Positions 26,734 to 35,820 of a stretch of 64,000 nucleotides of DNA are shown here, piece after piece. The notes beneath the pieces were generated by a model that saw only the letters and a list, made by a program, of their open reading frames with translations, had not been told where the DNA came from and searched no databases. The DNA is from Methylococcus capsulatus str. Texas = ATCC 19069 (GTDB lineage Bacteria; Pseudomonadota; Gammaproteobacteria; Methylococcales; Methylococcaceae): contig NZ_AUKJ01000004.1 in assembly GCF_000424685.1 (NCBI RefSeq), positions 1 to 64,000 of the forward strand, written 5' to 3'. Each line of letters begins with the position of its first letter. Positions within the stretch are counted from its first letter, which is position 1. The position numbers and the translations under genes are program-made.

Positions 26734-27348
26734 TTGCACGACACCGAATTCGAAACCCGCGCGGCCGAACTCATCGAAGCCGGCCGCTTCATCGACGGCC
26801 GCGGTTGGGTTCCCGCCACCAGCGGCAATTTTTCCGCCCGCCTCGGCGACGGCCGGATCGCCATCACGGTTTCCGGCCGGCACAAAGGCCGGCTGCGCCC
26901 CGAGGACATCATGCTGGTGGACGCCGCAGGCCGTTCGCTCGATGGCAGAAAGCCCTCGGCGGAAACCCTGCTGCACACCGGGATCTATCGGCGCTATCCA
27001 GAGGCCCACGCCGTGCTGCATCCGCACTCACCCGCTTCGACCCTGTTATCGCGGCTGGTGACCGGCGCGGTCATCCTGGAAGACTACGAGTTGCTGAAGG
27101 CCCTGGCCGGCATCGATACCCATGCCACCCGCATCGTTGTTCCGGTCTTCCCTAACGATCAGGACATTCCCCGCCTCGCCCTGAAAATCGAGGAATACCT
27201 GGTCCGGCACGACAGGGTTCACGCCTACATCATCGCCGGCCACGGCTTCTACACCTGGGGAAAATCGGTCGCCGACGCGCTGCGCCATGTGGAAGCACTG
27301 GAATACCTCTTCGACCTGGAAACCCGCATGCACGGAGTCAAACGATGA
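26734..27348 (+). CDS. mtnB: Methylthioribulose-1-phosphate dehydratase
   Basis: MtnB removes water from 5-methylthioribulose 1-phosphate in methionine salvage. The class II aldolase/adducin-like protein has the zinc histidines in HAVLHPHSPAS and IIAGHGFYTWG, with ATSGNFSARL at the N-terminus. No ATG is available; TTG at 26734 gives 204 residues beginning (M)HDTEFETRAAELIEAGRF, a natural family start, and lies just downstream of the promoter. It overlaps mtnD by four bases (ATGA). Confidence 0.92.
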   Translation: MHDTEFETRAAELIEAGRFIDGRGWVPATSGNFSARLGDGRIAITVSGRHKGRLRPEDIMLVDAAGRSLDGRKPSAETLLHTGIYRRYPEAHAVLHPHSPASTLLSRLVTGAVILEDYELLKALAGIDTHATRIVVPVFPNDQDIPRLALKIEEYLVRHDRVHAYIIAGHGFYTWGKSVADALRHVEALEYLFDLETRMHGVKR

Positions 27349-27905
27349 GCCTTCTGACCATACACCCCGAGTCCGGGACCTCGGCGCCGGAGATCATCCG
27401 CGAAGGCGATGCCATCGCCGCACGGCTGGCCGAAATCGGCGTTTTGTTCGAGCGCTGGCAAGCGGGCCGGGCATTCGAACCGGATGCCGAACAGCAGACG
27501 ATCCTTGCGGCTTACGCCGATTCGGTCGAACGCCTGAAGGCGAAATACGGTTTCGAATCGGCCGACGTCATCAGCGTCGGCCCCGATCATCCGCAGAAGG
27601 ACGAACTGCGGGCGCGCTTCCTGAGGGAGCATACTCACGGCGATTTCGAAGTTCGCTTCTTCGTCGAAGGCCGCGGCCTGTTCTACCTCCACCCCGGCGA
27701 CCGCGTCTACGCCATCCTTTGCGAGCGGGGCGACCTCCTGAGCGTCCCTTCGAATACCCGCCACTGGTTCGACATGGGCGCCGAACCCTGCCTGAAGTGC
27801 ATCCGGCTGTTCACCACCGCGGAAGGCTGGGTCGCCGATTTCACCGGTAGTGACATCGGCGACCGCTTCCCCCGGCTCGAGGATTACCTGAAGCATTACG
27901 CATGA
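27345..27905 (+). CDS. mtnD: Acireductone dioxygenase
   Basis: MtnD oxidises the acireductone intermediate of methionine salvage; the metal bound (Fe or Ni) decides the products. The 186-residue cupin has the metal ligands in REHTHGDFEVRFFVEGRG (His-x-His then Glu) and a third histidine in NTRHWFD. It overlaps both neighbours by four bases, so the three mtn genes are tightly coupled. Confidence 0.95.
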   Translation: MSLLTIHPESGTSAPEIIREGDAIAARLAEIGVLFERWQAGRAFEPDAEQQTILAAYADSVERLKAKYGFESADVISVGPDHPQKDELRARFLREHTHGDFEVRFFVEGRGLFYLHPGDRVYAILCERGDLLSVPSNTRHWFDMGAEPCLKCIRLFTTAEGWVADFTGSDIGDRFPRLEDYLKHYA

Positions 27906-28585
27906 TCCGCGCGATTCTCACTGACATCGAAGGCACGACCTCCTCGCTGTCCTTCGTGAAGGAAACGCTGTTTCCCTATGCCCGCGCCCGCATGGCCGAC
28001 TTCGTGCGCAGCCATGCCCGAGACGCCACCGTGCAGGCCCTGCTCGCCGATGCCAAGGTGGCGGCCGGCGACCCCTCAATGGACGATGAACACGTCATCG
28101 CCCGGCTCGTCCGCTGGATCGACGAAGACCGCAAGATCACGCCGCTCAAGGCGCTCCAGGGGCTCATATGGGAAGAAGGCTACCGTAACCGCGACTTCTT
28201 CGGGCATGTGTACGACGACGCCGTGCGACGGCTCAAAGCCTGGCATGAACAGGGCATCAGCCTGTATGTGTTCTCCTCCGGTTCGGTGCACGCCCAGCGC
28301 CTGCTGTTCGGCCATACCGCCGCTGGCGATCTGCAGCCCCTGTTTTCCGGCTACTTCGACACCCGGATCGGCGCGAAGCAGGAACCCGCCGCCTATAGCG
28401 CCATCGCCCGGGAACTGAATCTGCCGCCGTCGGAAATCCTGTTCCTGTCGGACATCGAAGCCGAACTGGACGCCGCCAGGGAAGCGGGCTACAAGACGTT
28501 CATGCTGGTTCGGGAGGGCGGGGCCAAGGCGAGTCATCACCCACAGGGTGCGGATTTCGACGCCATCCGACCGGAACTCCTCTGA
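27902..28585 (+). CDS. mtnC: Enolase-phosphatase E1
   Basis: MtnC turns 2,3-diketo-5-methylthiopentyl 1-phosphate into the acireductone that MtnD uses. The 227-residue HAD-family protein starts with the modified nucleophile motif ILTDIEGTTSSLSFV, followed by VFSSGSVHAQRLLFG and the acid pair FLSDIEAELDAA. No mtnA or mtnK/mtnN is visible nearby, so the rest of the pathway must be encoded elsewhere. Confidence 0.95.
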   Translation: MIRAILTDIEGTTSSLSFVKETLFPYARARMADFVRSHARDATVQALLADAKVAAGDPSMDDEHVIARLVRWIDEDRKITPLKALQGLIWEEGYRNRDFFGHVYDDAVRRLKAWHEQGISLYVFSSGSVHAQRLLFGHTAAGDLQPLFSGYFDTRIGAKQEPAAYSAIARELNLPPSEILFLSDIEAELDAAREAGYKTFMLVREGGAKASHHPQGADFDAIRPELL

Positions 28586-28820
28586 TCCTCGGAGACTGCG
28601 CCACTCACGCGACCGCGGCGACTCGTAACGGTTTCGTAACATTCAGAGGGTTGATTTCGCGCGTTCGTAGCGCTTAAAGTTTGGCCTTTGCCCGATCGGG
28701 GTGCGTCGATGCGCCCCCCGGGCCACCAGGATGTCGCAAAAGCCACTGGCATCGGCTCCGGCCGCAGCGGCTTTTCCCGCACCCTGTCATCAAGACGTTC
28801 GACTACCGATAGGGGTAATC

Positions 28821-29408
28821 ATGGGATTCAATTCGTCCTTGCGCGCGCCGTCGCGCGCATCCGAACCCAATCTCAGCCGCCGCAGTTTTCTCACCCGTGC
28901 AGGGATCGCCGCCGCCGGGGCCCTGCTGATTCCCAGCTTCGACGCCTATGCGTACTCCTTGAGCAGGGAACGCACCCTGTATCTCTACAACAAGCATACC
29001 GGCGAAGACATGACCCTGGTGTGCTGTCCGGAACGGAACTACGACCGAGCTCTGCTGCGGCAATTCAGTCACTTCCTCCGGGACCATCACGCCGATGAGA
29101 GCTATCCCATGGATCCGGGGCTGATCGACATTCTCTACGCGATCTCCGCGATGACCCGCTCCAGCGGCACCTTCGAAATCATTTCCGGCTATCGCGCGCC
29201 GGAAACCAACCGGATGCTGCGCAGACACAGCCACGGGGTGGCGGAACACAGCCTGCACATGGAAGGGAAGGCGATCGATCTGCGCATGAGCGACGTCAGC
29301 ACCCGCACGATCCGCAAGACCGCATTGGCGCTGCAATACGGCGGCGTAGGTTATTACCGCCGCGCCGATTTCGTGCATCTGGACACGGGACGCATCCGCT
29401 CCTGGTAA
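28821..29408 (+). CDS. Tat-exported DUF882/M15-type murein endopeptidase-like protein
   Basis: The 195-residue protein starts with a twin-arginine signal (NLSRRSFLTRAGIAAAGALL), so it is exported folded. The mature part is a YcbK/MepK-like peptidase-fold domain with the zinc pattern SGYRAPETN, HSLHMEGKAIDLRM and FVHLDTGRIR. Family members cut peptidoglycan cross-links. ATG 28821 is chosen because AGGGG precedes it and the Tat motif then sits at residues 20-25. The 235-bp gap before it holds nothing clear beyond a weak TTGATT box. Confidence 0.85.
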   Translation: MGFNSSLRAPSRASEPNLSRRSFLTRAGIAAAGALLIPSFDAYAYSLSRERTLYLYNKHTGEDMTLVCCPERNYDRALLRQFSHFLRDHHADESYPMDPGLIDILYAISAMTRSSGTFEIISGYRAPETNRMLRRHSHGVAEHSLHMEGKAIDLRMSDVSTRTIRKTALALQYGGVGYYRRADFVHLDTGRIRSW

Positions 29409-29586
29409 GGCCCTGGGCCGGGCACGCTGGACAGGTCGGGCCCGCTTGCGCAAACTATGCGGGACCCGCCGTACGGTCGCCGGCGCCCTCCGCGGCCGGC
29501 CCAGCGCTTGCCCGGTTCCCTTCAGGATACTCCGGCCGCAGGACGAGACGGTTCGCCCACCTTCTGGAATGGATACTCGCCTACGC

Positions 29587-29931
29587 ATGAAAACCCCGCG
29601 CCTCATCCTGCTGTGCCTGATCTTCACCACCGCCCAAAATGCCGCAGCCATGGGACCGAACACGCTGAAGGGCCCCATGAGCTTCATCGAAGTGCTCAAC
29701 GAGGTATTGGTCATGCGGCCGGTCGGCCTGGTGGCCACGATCGTCGGCACGACGCTTTTCCTGGCAACCAGCCCCTTCACCGGCATCGCCTCGGCGGCCG
29801 AGCCACACGACGCCTTCCGCAAGGCCGGCGATGCTTTGGTGGTGGGACCGGCGGCGTTTACTTTCTCCCGCCCGTTCGGCGTCTACGGCTACAACCCCAA
29901 AGGGGTTTATCCTGAGCGCCGGCCGGACTGA
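29587..29931 (+). CDS. Small secreted or membrane protein of unknown function
   Basis: The 114-residue protein has a signal-like start (MKTPRLILLCLIFTTAQNAA), then a conserved-looking segment GPMSFIEVLNEVLVMRPVGL, a hydrophobic helix (ATIVGTTLFLATSPFTG), and a C-terminal FSRPFGVYGYNP. The pattern recurs as a hypothetical protein in gammaproteobacteria. It ends 19 bp before tpm. A start at 29569 is also possible. Function unknown. Confidence 0.65.
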   Translation: MKTPRLILLCLIFTTAQNAAAMGPNTLKGPMSFIEVLNEVLVMRPVGLVATIVGTTLFLATSPFTGIASAAEPHDAFRKAGDALVVGPAAFTFSRPFGVYGYNPKGVYPERRPD

Positions 29932-29950
29932 GCGCGGAAATTCGCAGGCC

Positions 29951-30619
29951 ATGGATCCCGATTTCTGGCACGAGCGCTGGCGGCAGAAGCAGACGGGCTT
30001 TCACCAGACACAAGTCAATCCGCTGCTCGAGACCTTCTGGCCTCGATGCGTCGGTCCTGCGCGGCCCAGGGTTTTCGTTCCCCTCTGCGGCAAGTCCCTG
30101 GACATGGTCTGGCTGCGGAATCGGGGGCATTCCGTACTCGGGAACGAACTCAGCCCCATCGCGGTCGACGAGTTCTTCCGGGAAAACGGCTTGTCGGCGG
30201 TTACGACACCGCTCGGAAACGGCTTCGTCCGCGCCGAGAGCGGCGATATAAGCCTGCTGTGCGGAAACTATTTCGACTTGACTCCGGACCTCATCGGCAA
30301 GGTCGGAGCGATCTACGACCGGGCAGCTCTGGTGGCGATGCCCCCGGAAATGCAGGGCCGCTATGCCGAGCAGGTCTTCCGGCTGCTGCCGGAAACCCCG
30401 CCCATGCTGCTCATTACGCTGGAATACGACGCCGAGGAAATGAGCGGCCCGCCGTTCCCCGTCCCTGAGGAAGCGGTGGTTCGCCTGTTCGGACCAGCCT
30501 ACCGGATCGAGCTGCTGTCGGCGCGCGATGCGTTGGAAGGGAATCCGCAGCTGCGCGCCAAAGGATTGAGCCGCCTGACCGAAAAGGCCTATTGGCTGCG
30601 GGCCCAGGCCTCGGCCTGA
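29951..30619 (+). CDS. tpm: Thiopurine S-methyltransferase family protein
   Basis: The 222-residue SAM-dependent methyltransferase starts MDPDFWHERWRQKQTGFHQ and has VFVPLCGKSLDMVWL and ELSPIAVDEFF, the SAM-binding pattern of bacterial Tpm. Bacterial members methylate thiopurines in vitro and some methylate selenium or tellurium oxyanions; the natural substrate here is unknown. The length is typical. It is convergent with the RRM gene, only 15 bp away, with no terminator seen. Confidence 0.92.
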   Translation: MDPDFWHERWRQKQTGFHQTQVNPLLETFWPRCVGPARPRVFVPLCGKSLDMVWLRNRGHSVLGNELSPIAVDEFFRENGLSAVTTPLGNGFVRAESGDISLLCGNYFDLTPDLIGKVGAIYDRAALVAMPPEMQGRYAEQVFRLLPETPPMLLITLEYDAEEMSGPPFPVPEEAVVRLFGPAYRIELLSARDALEGNPQLRAKGLSRLTEKAYWLRAQASA

Positions 30620-30634
30620 ACCATGAGGGCAGGC

Positions 30635-30901
30635 TCAGCGGCGCCCGCGGCCGCCAGAGCGTGGCCCCTTGTCCAAGGCGACATAGATCGTCTTGCCTTC
30701 GTAATCGGAACCGTCCAGAGCCTCGATGGCCTTACGGGCCTCGTGGCCTTCCATGCTGACCGAAGCCGTGCCGCGCGCCTTGCCGGTGAACATGTCGCGG
30801 CTGAGCTGCAGCTCGAAGACCTTGCCGTAGCCGGTGAACAGTTCCTTGAGGCCCGCCTCGGTCGTTTGGGGCGGTAAATTTCTGACAAAAAGTTTCAACA
30901 T
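30635..30901 (-). CDS. RNA-binding protein (single RRM)
   Basis: The 88-residue protein is one RNA recognition motif: RNP2 LFVRNLPP at residues 4-11 and RNP1 KARGTASVSM at about 47-56, followed by a short Arg/Gly-rich tail (GPRSGGRGRR). Small single-RRM proteins of this kind are often cold-induced, and the next gene upstream encodes a cold-shock protein. ATG 30901 is chosen because the RRM starts there. Confidence 0.9.
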   Translation of the reverse strand: MLKLFVRNLPPQTTEAGLKELFTGYGKVFELQLSRDMFTGKARGTASVSMEGHEARKAIEALDGSDYEGKTIYVALDKGPRSGGRGRR

Positions 30902-30976
30902 GGGCTGGGCACCTTCATAAAGGAGGGTCGAGCGGAGCGCTGCGACGAAGCGCGGCGTCGCGCTGAGTGAAGAGGA

Positions 30977-31006
30977 AAAAACAGGCCGCTTGAAGCGGCC
31001 TGTTTT
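30977..31006 (-). terminator. Terminator of cspA
   Basis: ACAGGCCGCT, a three-base loop and AGCGGCCTGT form a perfect 10-bp stem. On the minus strand a run of U follows, 70 bp after the cspA stop. Confidence 0.88.
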
Positions 31007-31073
31007 CGTCAGTAGCGGTACGCGACAAGCGGGCTTGCCGCCCGCATGCCATCCCGGCACAACGAGATGGTGG

Positions 31074-31283
31074 TTACAGAACCACGACGTTCTCGGCCTG
31101 CGGCCCTTTCTGGCCGGCGACCTCGGTGAAGCTCACCCGCTGGCCTTCTTTCAGGGTCTTGAAGCCTTGGCCCTGGATCGAACGGAAATGAACGAAAAGA
31201 TCACTGCCGTTTTCACGCTGGATGAAACCAAATCCCTTGCTTTCATTGAACCATTTAACGGTTCCCTGTTGCTGTTGTGACAT
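31074..31283 (-). CDS. Cold-shock protein (CspA family)
   Basis: The 69-residue beta-barrel protein binds single-stranded RNA and DNA through RNP1 KGFGFIQ and RNP2 LFVHF, both present. It starts with a glutamine run ([13 protein letters not shown]). It has its own terminator at 30977. The 160-bp stretch upstream to 31443 would make a long 5' leader, as in cold-regulated csp genes; no boxes could be placed there with confidence. Confidence 0.95.
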   Translation of the reverse strand: MSQQQQGTVKWFNESKGFGFIQRENGSDLFVHFRSIQGQGFKTLKEGQRVSFTEVAGQKGPQAENVVVL

Positions 31284-31475
31284 ATCGAATCTCTCGAAAA
31301 AATGGGTGGAAACGTAAAGCGTAGTATTACGGCGAGTGGGCAGGTGGAGCGGGTATGGTTCCGGGTGGAACGAACGCTACTGAAACTTGCGTGGCACGGA
31401 CCCCAATACGACGGGGCTAAAGTAAAGTAATTCGGTACCGTTTTCAAGAAAAATCGAAAAATACGGATCGAGTGC

Positions 31476-32718
31476 TCACCGAAACGGATGGAAGGCGGAC
31501 AGCCAGCCCCAGTAAACGGCCAGGTTCATCAAGGCCAGGGGCACACCCGCCATCGCAAACGTGTGGAAGCCAAGCGTAACTCGATGTTTTTTCCGCATGC
31601 TGAGCGATGATGACGTTGCTGGCCGCGCCGAGGATCAGAAAATTCCCCGCCACCGTGCTGCCGGCCGCCAAAGCCATCAGCGCCTCGGTCGAAATACCGG
31701 CTTCGCGCAGCATGGGCAGATAAAGCGCAACCAGAGGCACGTTCGAGACCAGTTGGCTAAGCCCGGCACTCAGGCCGAGGACGGTGGGAACGTCCGTCGG
31801 ATCCAAAGGCCATCGGACCATCCAGGACTGGATGGCGCCGCTTTGCCAGACGCTCGCCATCAGAACGAACATGGCCGGGAAGAATGCCAGGGTCGGCCAG
31901 TCGATCCGCCGCAGCAACGACCGCCGTTCCGAGCCAAACAGCAACACGGGGGTTGCCGCGGCGAGGGCGATCCAGCTCAACCGCATCCCCTTCTCGCCGC
32001 CTGGCAAATGGCGCCAGGCAATGAGCGCAACCATCAGCCAGAGTCCCGCTCTGGCGAGCCTTGCCAGTCGCCAGTCCAGCATCTCGACGGGCGTATGGAC
32101 CAGACGCGCTCCCCGCAGACTGCCGCGGTAGAGCCAGCGCAGCCACAACCACGCCAACCCCAGGTTCACCACCGTCGGCACGCCGAGCATGCCGAGAAAA
32201 GTCGGAAACGGATCCGGCAGGCCGGTCATGGTCGCAATCAGCAGATTCTGGGGATTGCCGATCGGACTCGGAACGCTCCCCAGAGTCACCGCAAAGGCCA
32301 GCGCAAGCAGCATCATGCGCGGATCGAGATCGTGCTCCCGAGCCAGCCGCAGCACCAGCGGCGTGCCGACGATGGCTACGGTATCGTTCATCAGCAGCGC
32401 CGACGCCAAACCGCCGCCGTACAGCACCACCAGGACCAGCCCCTGGGGCGAGCGGAGACGGGAAAACCACCGATAGGCCACGTAATAGAGGTAGCCGCTC
32501 GCCACCAGCGCGTCCCCCAACACGAACATCCCGAACAGGAACAGCATGACGTCGGGATCGATCGCCGCAAGCGCCTCGCGCCAGCCGATCTCTCCCGTCG
32601 CCAGCACCGTCAGCGCCCCCGCGCACATCGCCTGCCATATCCTGACCGGCAAGCCGCCGATGGTTCGGGCCGCGATCAGACAGAAGACCACGCCGAGCGT
32701 AACGAGGGAGATATTCAT
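31476..32718 (-). pseudogene. SLC13/ArsB-like permease with a frameshift near the C-terminus
   Basis: This encodes a membrane anion or metal-oxyanion transporter of the ArsB/SLC13 (ion transporter) superfamily with about ten helices. Typical segments are LYGGGLASALLMNDTVAIV, SVPSPIGNPQNLLIA and GLSQLVSNVPLVALYLP. As written, the frame continues past an A6 run (minus strand; T at 31587-31592) into a run-on tail ending at 31444. With one A fewer the frame gives AEKHRVTLGFHTFAMAGVPL, then a final helix, and stops at 31476. That is the expected family ending. So the gene is either mutated at its last helix or the base is a sequencing error. Confidence 0.75.
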
Positions 32719-32896
32719 GGACGACTTTGAGAAAAATTCTGCCTATGGTAGAGGCCGCACACTTCCACACCGGTGTGTCCGTCAAACCAAGGAGGCACGG
32801 GAAAAAAAGGCGTATCTTACCCTGCTCGCCGCGGCCGGCTCCGGGATCGTTGCAGTTTCGGCCCAGGTGGGCGAAACCGGACGGTCCAAGACCAAA

Positions 32897-33760
32897 GGGC
32901 ACCTCGAAAACCCCCCAACCTGACCCGCCCGGTAAAATTGCTGCCATCGGATCGTGACCTGTGGCCAGAGCGCCATGAAGAAGCGCAGTGCCATCAAGAC
33001 GGACCTGTTTGCGGACACGCATCATCGGGAGAAGCTCGACAAGCCGGGCGGCCCGCTCATGGCAATCGAAGCCTGTATCGACTTTGCCGCGCTGGCGGCG
33101 GAAGTCGACCGGATAGCGCCCCGCCCGGTCGGTCCCGAAGGAGATCGGTCGCCGCTTCCCACTGAAACCATGGTGCGCATTCGGGTTCTGAAGCGCCCGT
33201 ACGACCTGTCCGACGAGCAGATGGAGTATCAGCTGCTGGATCGCATGAGCGGCAAGCGCTGCTGCGGCCTGGTCCAGGCCACGAACATCCCCGACCGGAC
33301 CATGGTGTGGCCGTCCGGGAACCGGACCGACGAAGCCGGCGCCAAAGCGATCTTCAAGGGCGTCACGGCGCAACTGCTCGAGAACGGCTTCATCGCCCGG
33401 GCGGACAGATCATCGATGCCACGCGGGTTCCGGCGCCGAAGCAGCACGTCACCCGGAATGACAGGGAAACGCTCAAAGAGGGTGACATGCCAGCCGCCTG
33501 GAAACCCGCCAAGCGCCGCCAGAAAGACCTGGATGCGGCCCGGCCCCGGAAGCATGGCCAGTGCCACCATGGCTGCAAGCTCTATGGCCGCATAGCGCCC
33601 GAAGTGGGCCGCATCGCCGCTGCCCACGGCGGTCCGGAACAAGAATCGGGCGAAGCTGCCCGGAAAAGCCGCAGTTTGTCGAGGAATTGGAGCCGGACTC
33701 GGTCAGTGGAATCGCCCGGTGGCCGGATTCATTGGAAATCGTGGGTCATTCGAGGGGCCC
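32897..33760 (+). mobile_element. Decayed IS5-family insertion sequence
   Basis: Imperfect inverted repeats mark the ends: GGGCACCTCGAA at 32897-32908 and, inverted, TTCGAGGGGCCC at 33749-33760 (11 of 12 bases match). They enclose a broken IS5-type transposase gene. The right end overlaps the last codons of mxaD. The element lies between the permease gene and the mxa operon. The 178-bp gap from 32719 to 32896 shows nothing else. Confidence 0.7.
32975..33660 (+). pseudogene. IS5-family transposase, frameshifted and truncated
   Basis: The N-terminal half is readable (LDKPGGPLMAIEACIDFAAL, PTETMVRIRVLKRPYDLSDE, EYQLLDRMSGKRCCGL, NIPDRTMVW), matching the IS5 transposase N-terminal domain. Near 33400 the frame shifts to the one reading GQIIDATRVPAPKQHVTRND and AAWKPAKRRQKDLDAA, which is the next part of the same family. 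After HGQCHHGCK the similarity fades, and the later catalytic residues are lost. It cannot make an active transposase. Confidence 0.8.
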
Positions 33761-34270
33761 AAGACTTTTCTTGAGATTGTCCAGCCCGGCGCGGAAAAAC
33801 CTCTGCATCGCCGCAACGGCGGCCTCGTCGTTCAGCTCGTCCGGCGGGAAGTTTCCGGTATCGCCGCGATAGAGCCGACTCTTCCATTCGATCTGGCTGC
33901 CCGTCTCGGTGGCCTTGACCTTGAGCACGGCGGAGTAGGAACTGGCCGGCAGCGCCTTGACGTTATCCTTGCCCAGCCGGTAGGTATATTCGTGGGCTGC
34001 CGGGTCGTAGGCATCGAGTTCCTCGGTGAGCTGCTCGCCGTTGAGAAAATGGAGGATGCGCTTCTCGCCGGTGGTGTTGCCGCCGGTGCTTTCGCTCTTG
34101 GCCAGAGCGGGATTCCACTGCGCGATGGCACCGAAATCCTTCACGGCGTTCCAGACCCGGTCCACGGGAGCCGCGATCTCCACGGTCTCGACGACCTTTT
34201 GGGGGGTGGGTCCGTGCGCCAACGAAACGGAGGCGAACAGCAACGCGGTCAGGATGAGCATCGGTTTCAT
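33746..34270 (-). CDS. mxaD: MxaD periplasmic protein
   Basis: MxaD is a periplasmic protein of the SRPBCC lipid-binding fold that aids electron flow between methanol dehydrogenase and cytochrome cL. The 174-residue protein has a signal peptide (MKPMLILTALLFASVSLA) and the fold start ETVEIAAPVDRVWNAVKDFG. Its last residues (GPLE, stop at 33746) are encoded inside the right inverted repeat of a dead IS5 element, so the natural C-terminus was probably changed by that insertion. AAGGAG precedes the ATG. It is the last gene of the mxa operon seen here. Confidence 0.92.
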   Translation of the reverse strand: MKPMLILTALLFASVSLAHGPTPQKVVETVEIAAPVDRVWNAVKDFGAIAQWNPALAKSESTGGNTTGEKRILHFLNGEQLTEELDAYDPAAHEYTYRLGKDNVKALPASSYSAVLKVKATETGSQIEWKSRLYRGDTGNFPPDELNDEAAVAAMQRFFRAGLDNLKKSLGPLE

Positions 34271-34288
34271 GAGGTATCTCCTTGTTCT

Positions 34289-35296
34289 TCAGTTTGAGGT
34301 TGAAAATCCAGGACGCGGCAGCAGCACCCGCAGATACACCGCCATCAGTACGGCGAGCGCCAGGGCGGCGGGAATCCAGCGGACGTCTGTGGCGATCCGC
34401 TGGCGCCGCGCCAAGGCCGGTGCCGTGAGAGCGCGGCCCAGTCCTTCGGGCGATTCCAGGCGGTGGTAGCCCAGGCCGGCGGCTTCGGCGAGCTGGCGCA
34501 AATATCCTTCCTTGAGCTGGGACAGATGTTCCGTGCCCCCGGCTCTCTCGCTGCCGAAGGGAGCGTTGCGGGCGTGGTAGCCCTCGATCTGCTCGGGCGG
34601 CAGCTCCGACAGGCCGAAGCTCGAGCGCTGCGGGACTTCGTCCTCGCCATAAACGCCCGAACGCCGTCCCGACTCGTCGTACTTGGGGATGGGCGAGAGG
34701 CTCAGTCCTCCCACTCCGACGATCAGCCCCCGGACCTTGCCTCTGAGGTCGCTGAAGTCCGGGCGGTAACGGGGATTGAGAGGCGGCGCCTCATGGCCGT
34801 CGGTGACGAAAATCACGTCCGCATCGCCGCGCCCCAGCAAATCCAGGGTGTTGTGCAGACCAGCGGCGATCAGACTGTCGGCAGCCCAGGCCATGCGCCA
34901 GTCGAGCTGTTCGATGGCGGCGCTGATGGCGGAAAAGCCGGCGCAGGTTTCGATCGGCTCGAATAGCAACGCCGGCTCGCGTTCGGTGAAAACGCCCACC
35001 CCCACGGCGGAGCCGCAGGGCAGGTCGGCCACGGCGCCGATCAGGCTCTGCCTGACGAATTCCAGCCGCGACACGGCGCGCGCGCCTCGCCGGTAGTCCT
35101 CGACGTTCATGCTGCGGGTGATGTCGACGACGACGATGTGGCTGAACACCGACCGCTCCAGCACCAGCCGGAGCGGGAAACAGGCGGCTACCGCCAGAAG
35201 GAGGGCCACAATCAGGCCGGCAAAAACCGGATCGGCAACGCGCTGCCGCCAGATACTCAAGGCAGGCCTCGCGGGAGTCCGGGCAAACCGGTCCAC
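34289..35296 (-). CDS. mxaL: MxaL, von Willebrand factor A protein of methanol dehydrogenase maturation
   Basis: MxaL is one of the vWA proteins needed to make active, calcium-containing methanol dehydrogenase. The 335-residue protein has an N-terminal helix (about residues 25-42), a vWA domain whose MIDAS motif reads D58-I-T-R-S62 (a Thr where Ser is usual), IFVTDGHEAPP, and a C-terminal helix (WIPAALALAVLMAVYL). It starts with GTG at 35296, 40 bases inside mxaK, so translation is probably coupled. The substitution at the MIDAS second position may weaken metal binding. Confidence 0.9.
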   Translation of the reverse strand: MDRFARTPARPALSIWRQRVADPVFAGLIVALLLAVAACFPLRLVLERSVFSHIVVVDITRSMNVEDYRRGARAVSRLEFVRQSLIGAVADLPCGSAVGVGVFTEREPALLFEPIETCAGFSAISAAIEQLDWRMAWAADSLIAAGLHNTLDLLGRGDADVIFVTDGHEAPPLNPRYRPDFSDLRGKVRGLIVGVGGLSLSPIPKYDESGRRSGVYGEDEVPQRSSFGLSELPPEQIEGYHARNAPFGSERAGGTEHLSQLKEGYLRQLAEAAGLGYHRLESPEGLGRALTAPALARRQRIATDVRWIPAALALAVLMAVYLRVLLPRPGFSTSN

Positions 35297-35820
35297 AGCC
35301 GTTTGGATTCAGCCGCGGGCGCCTCGTCATCGGCAGGGCTGACCCGGTCCATTTCGGGCATGAGGCGCATGGCCACTTCCAGGTTGTATTTGGCGTCCCA
35401 GTGGCCGGGTGCCAGCGACAAGGCACGCCGGTAGGCTTCCTTGGCCAGTTCGGCGAAGACCCGGGCCTGGTCCATTTCCGATTTTTCGACGCGGTCCAGA
35501 GCCTGGGCAAGCTGCAGATTGCCCTGGTTGTAATACACGTCGGCGCGGAAGGCGCCATCGCCCCGGGTCTCCAGCAGGTTCAGCAGCTCCAGCGCGTCGC
35601 CGTAGCGCTCGTACCGCACGAAATACACGGCCCGCGCCAACAGGACTTGGGGCGATGCCGCCGCCAGCCGTTCCGGCGCGATGTCGTGCCCCCCCAGCAG
35701 CTCGGCGATATCGGCATTGGCCGCCGCGGCCTTCCGCCATTGCCTGAGCTCCAGCAGCGCCGACAAGGCCAGCATCAAGGTCAGCCCGGCCGCGATCCGA
35801 ACACGCCAGTCGCCTCTCAT
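35257..35820 (-). CDS. mxaK: MxaK, TPR-like maturation protein
   Basis: MxaK is required with MxaA, C and L for calcium insertion into methanol dehydrogenase. The 187-residue protein has an N-terminal membrane helix (VRIAAGLTLMLALSALLEL) and helical repeat-like stretches resembling TPR units (QVLLARAVYFVRYERYGDAL, ADVYYNQGNLQLAQALDRV, AYRRALSLAPGHWDAKYNLE). ATG 35820 overlaps the mxaC stop (ATGA), and its end overlaps mxaL by 40 bp. Confidence 0.9.
   Translation of the reverse strand: MRGDWRVRIAAGLTLMLALSALLELRQWRKAAAANADIAELLGGHDIAPERLAAASPQVLLARAVYFVRYERYGDALELLNLLETRGDGAFRADVYYNQGNLQLAQALDRVEKSEMDQARVFAELAKEAYRRALSLAPGHWDAKYNLEVAMRLMPEMDRVSPADDEAPAAESKRLWTGLPGLPRGLP

Noticed and set aside
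32884-33765. CCAAGAC near both ends of the IS5 remnant as a target-site duplication
   Set aside because: The two copies are not at equal distance from the inverted repeats, so they do not flank the element properly and are likely chance.
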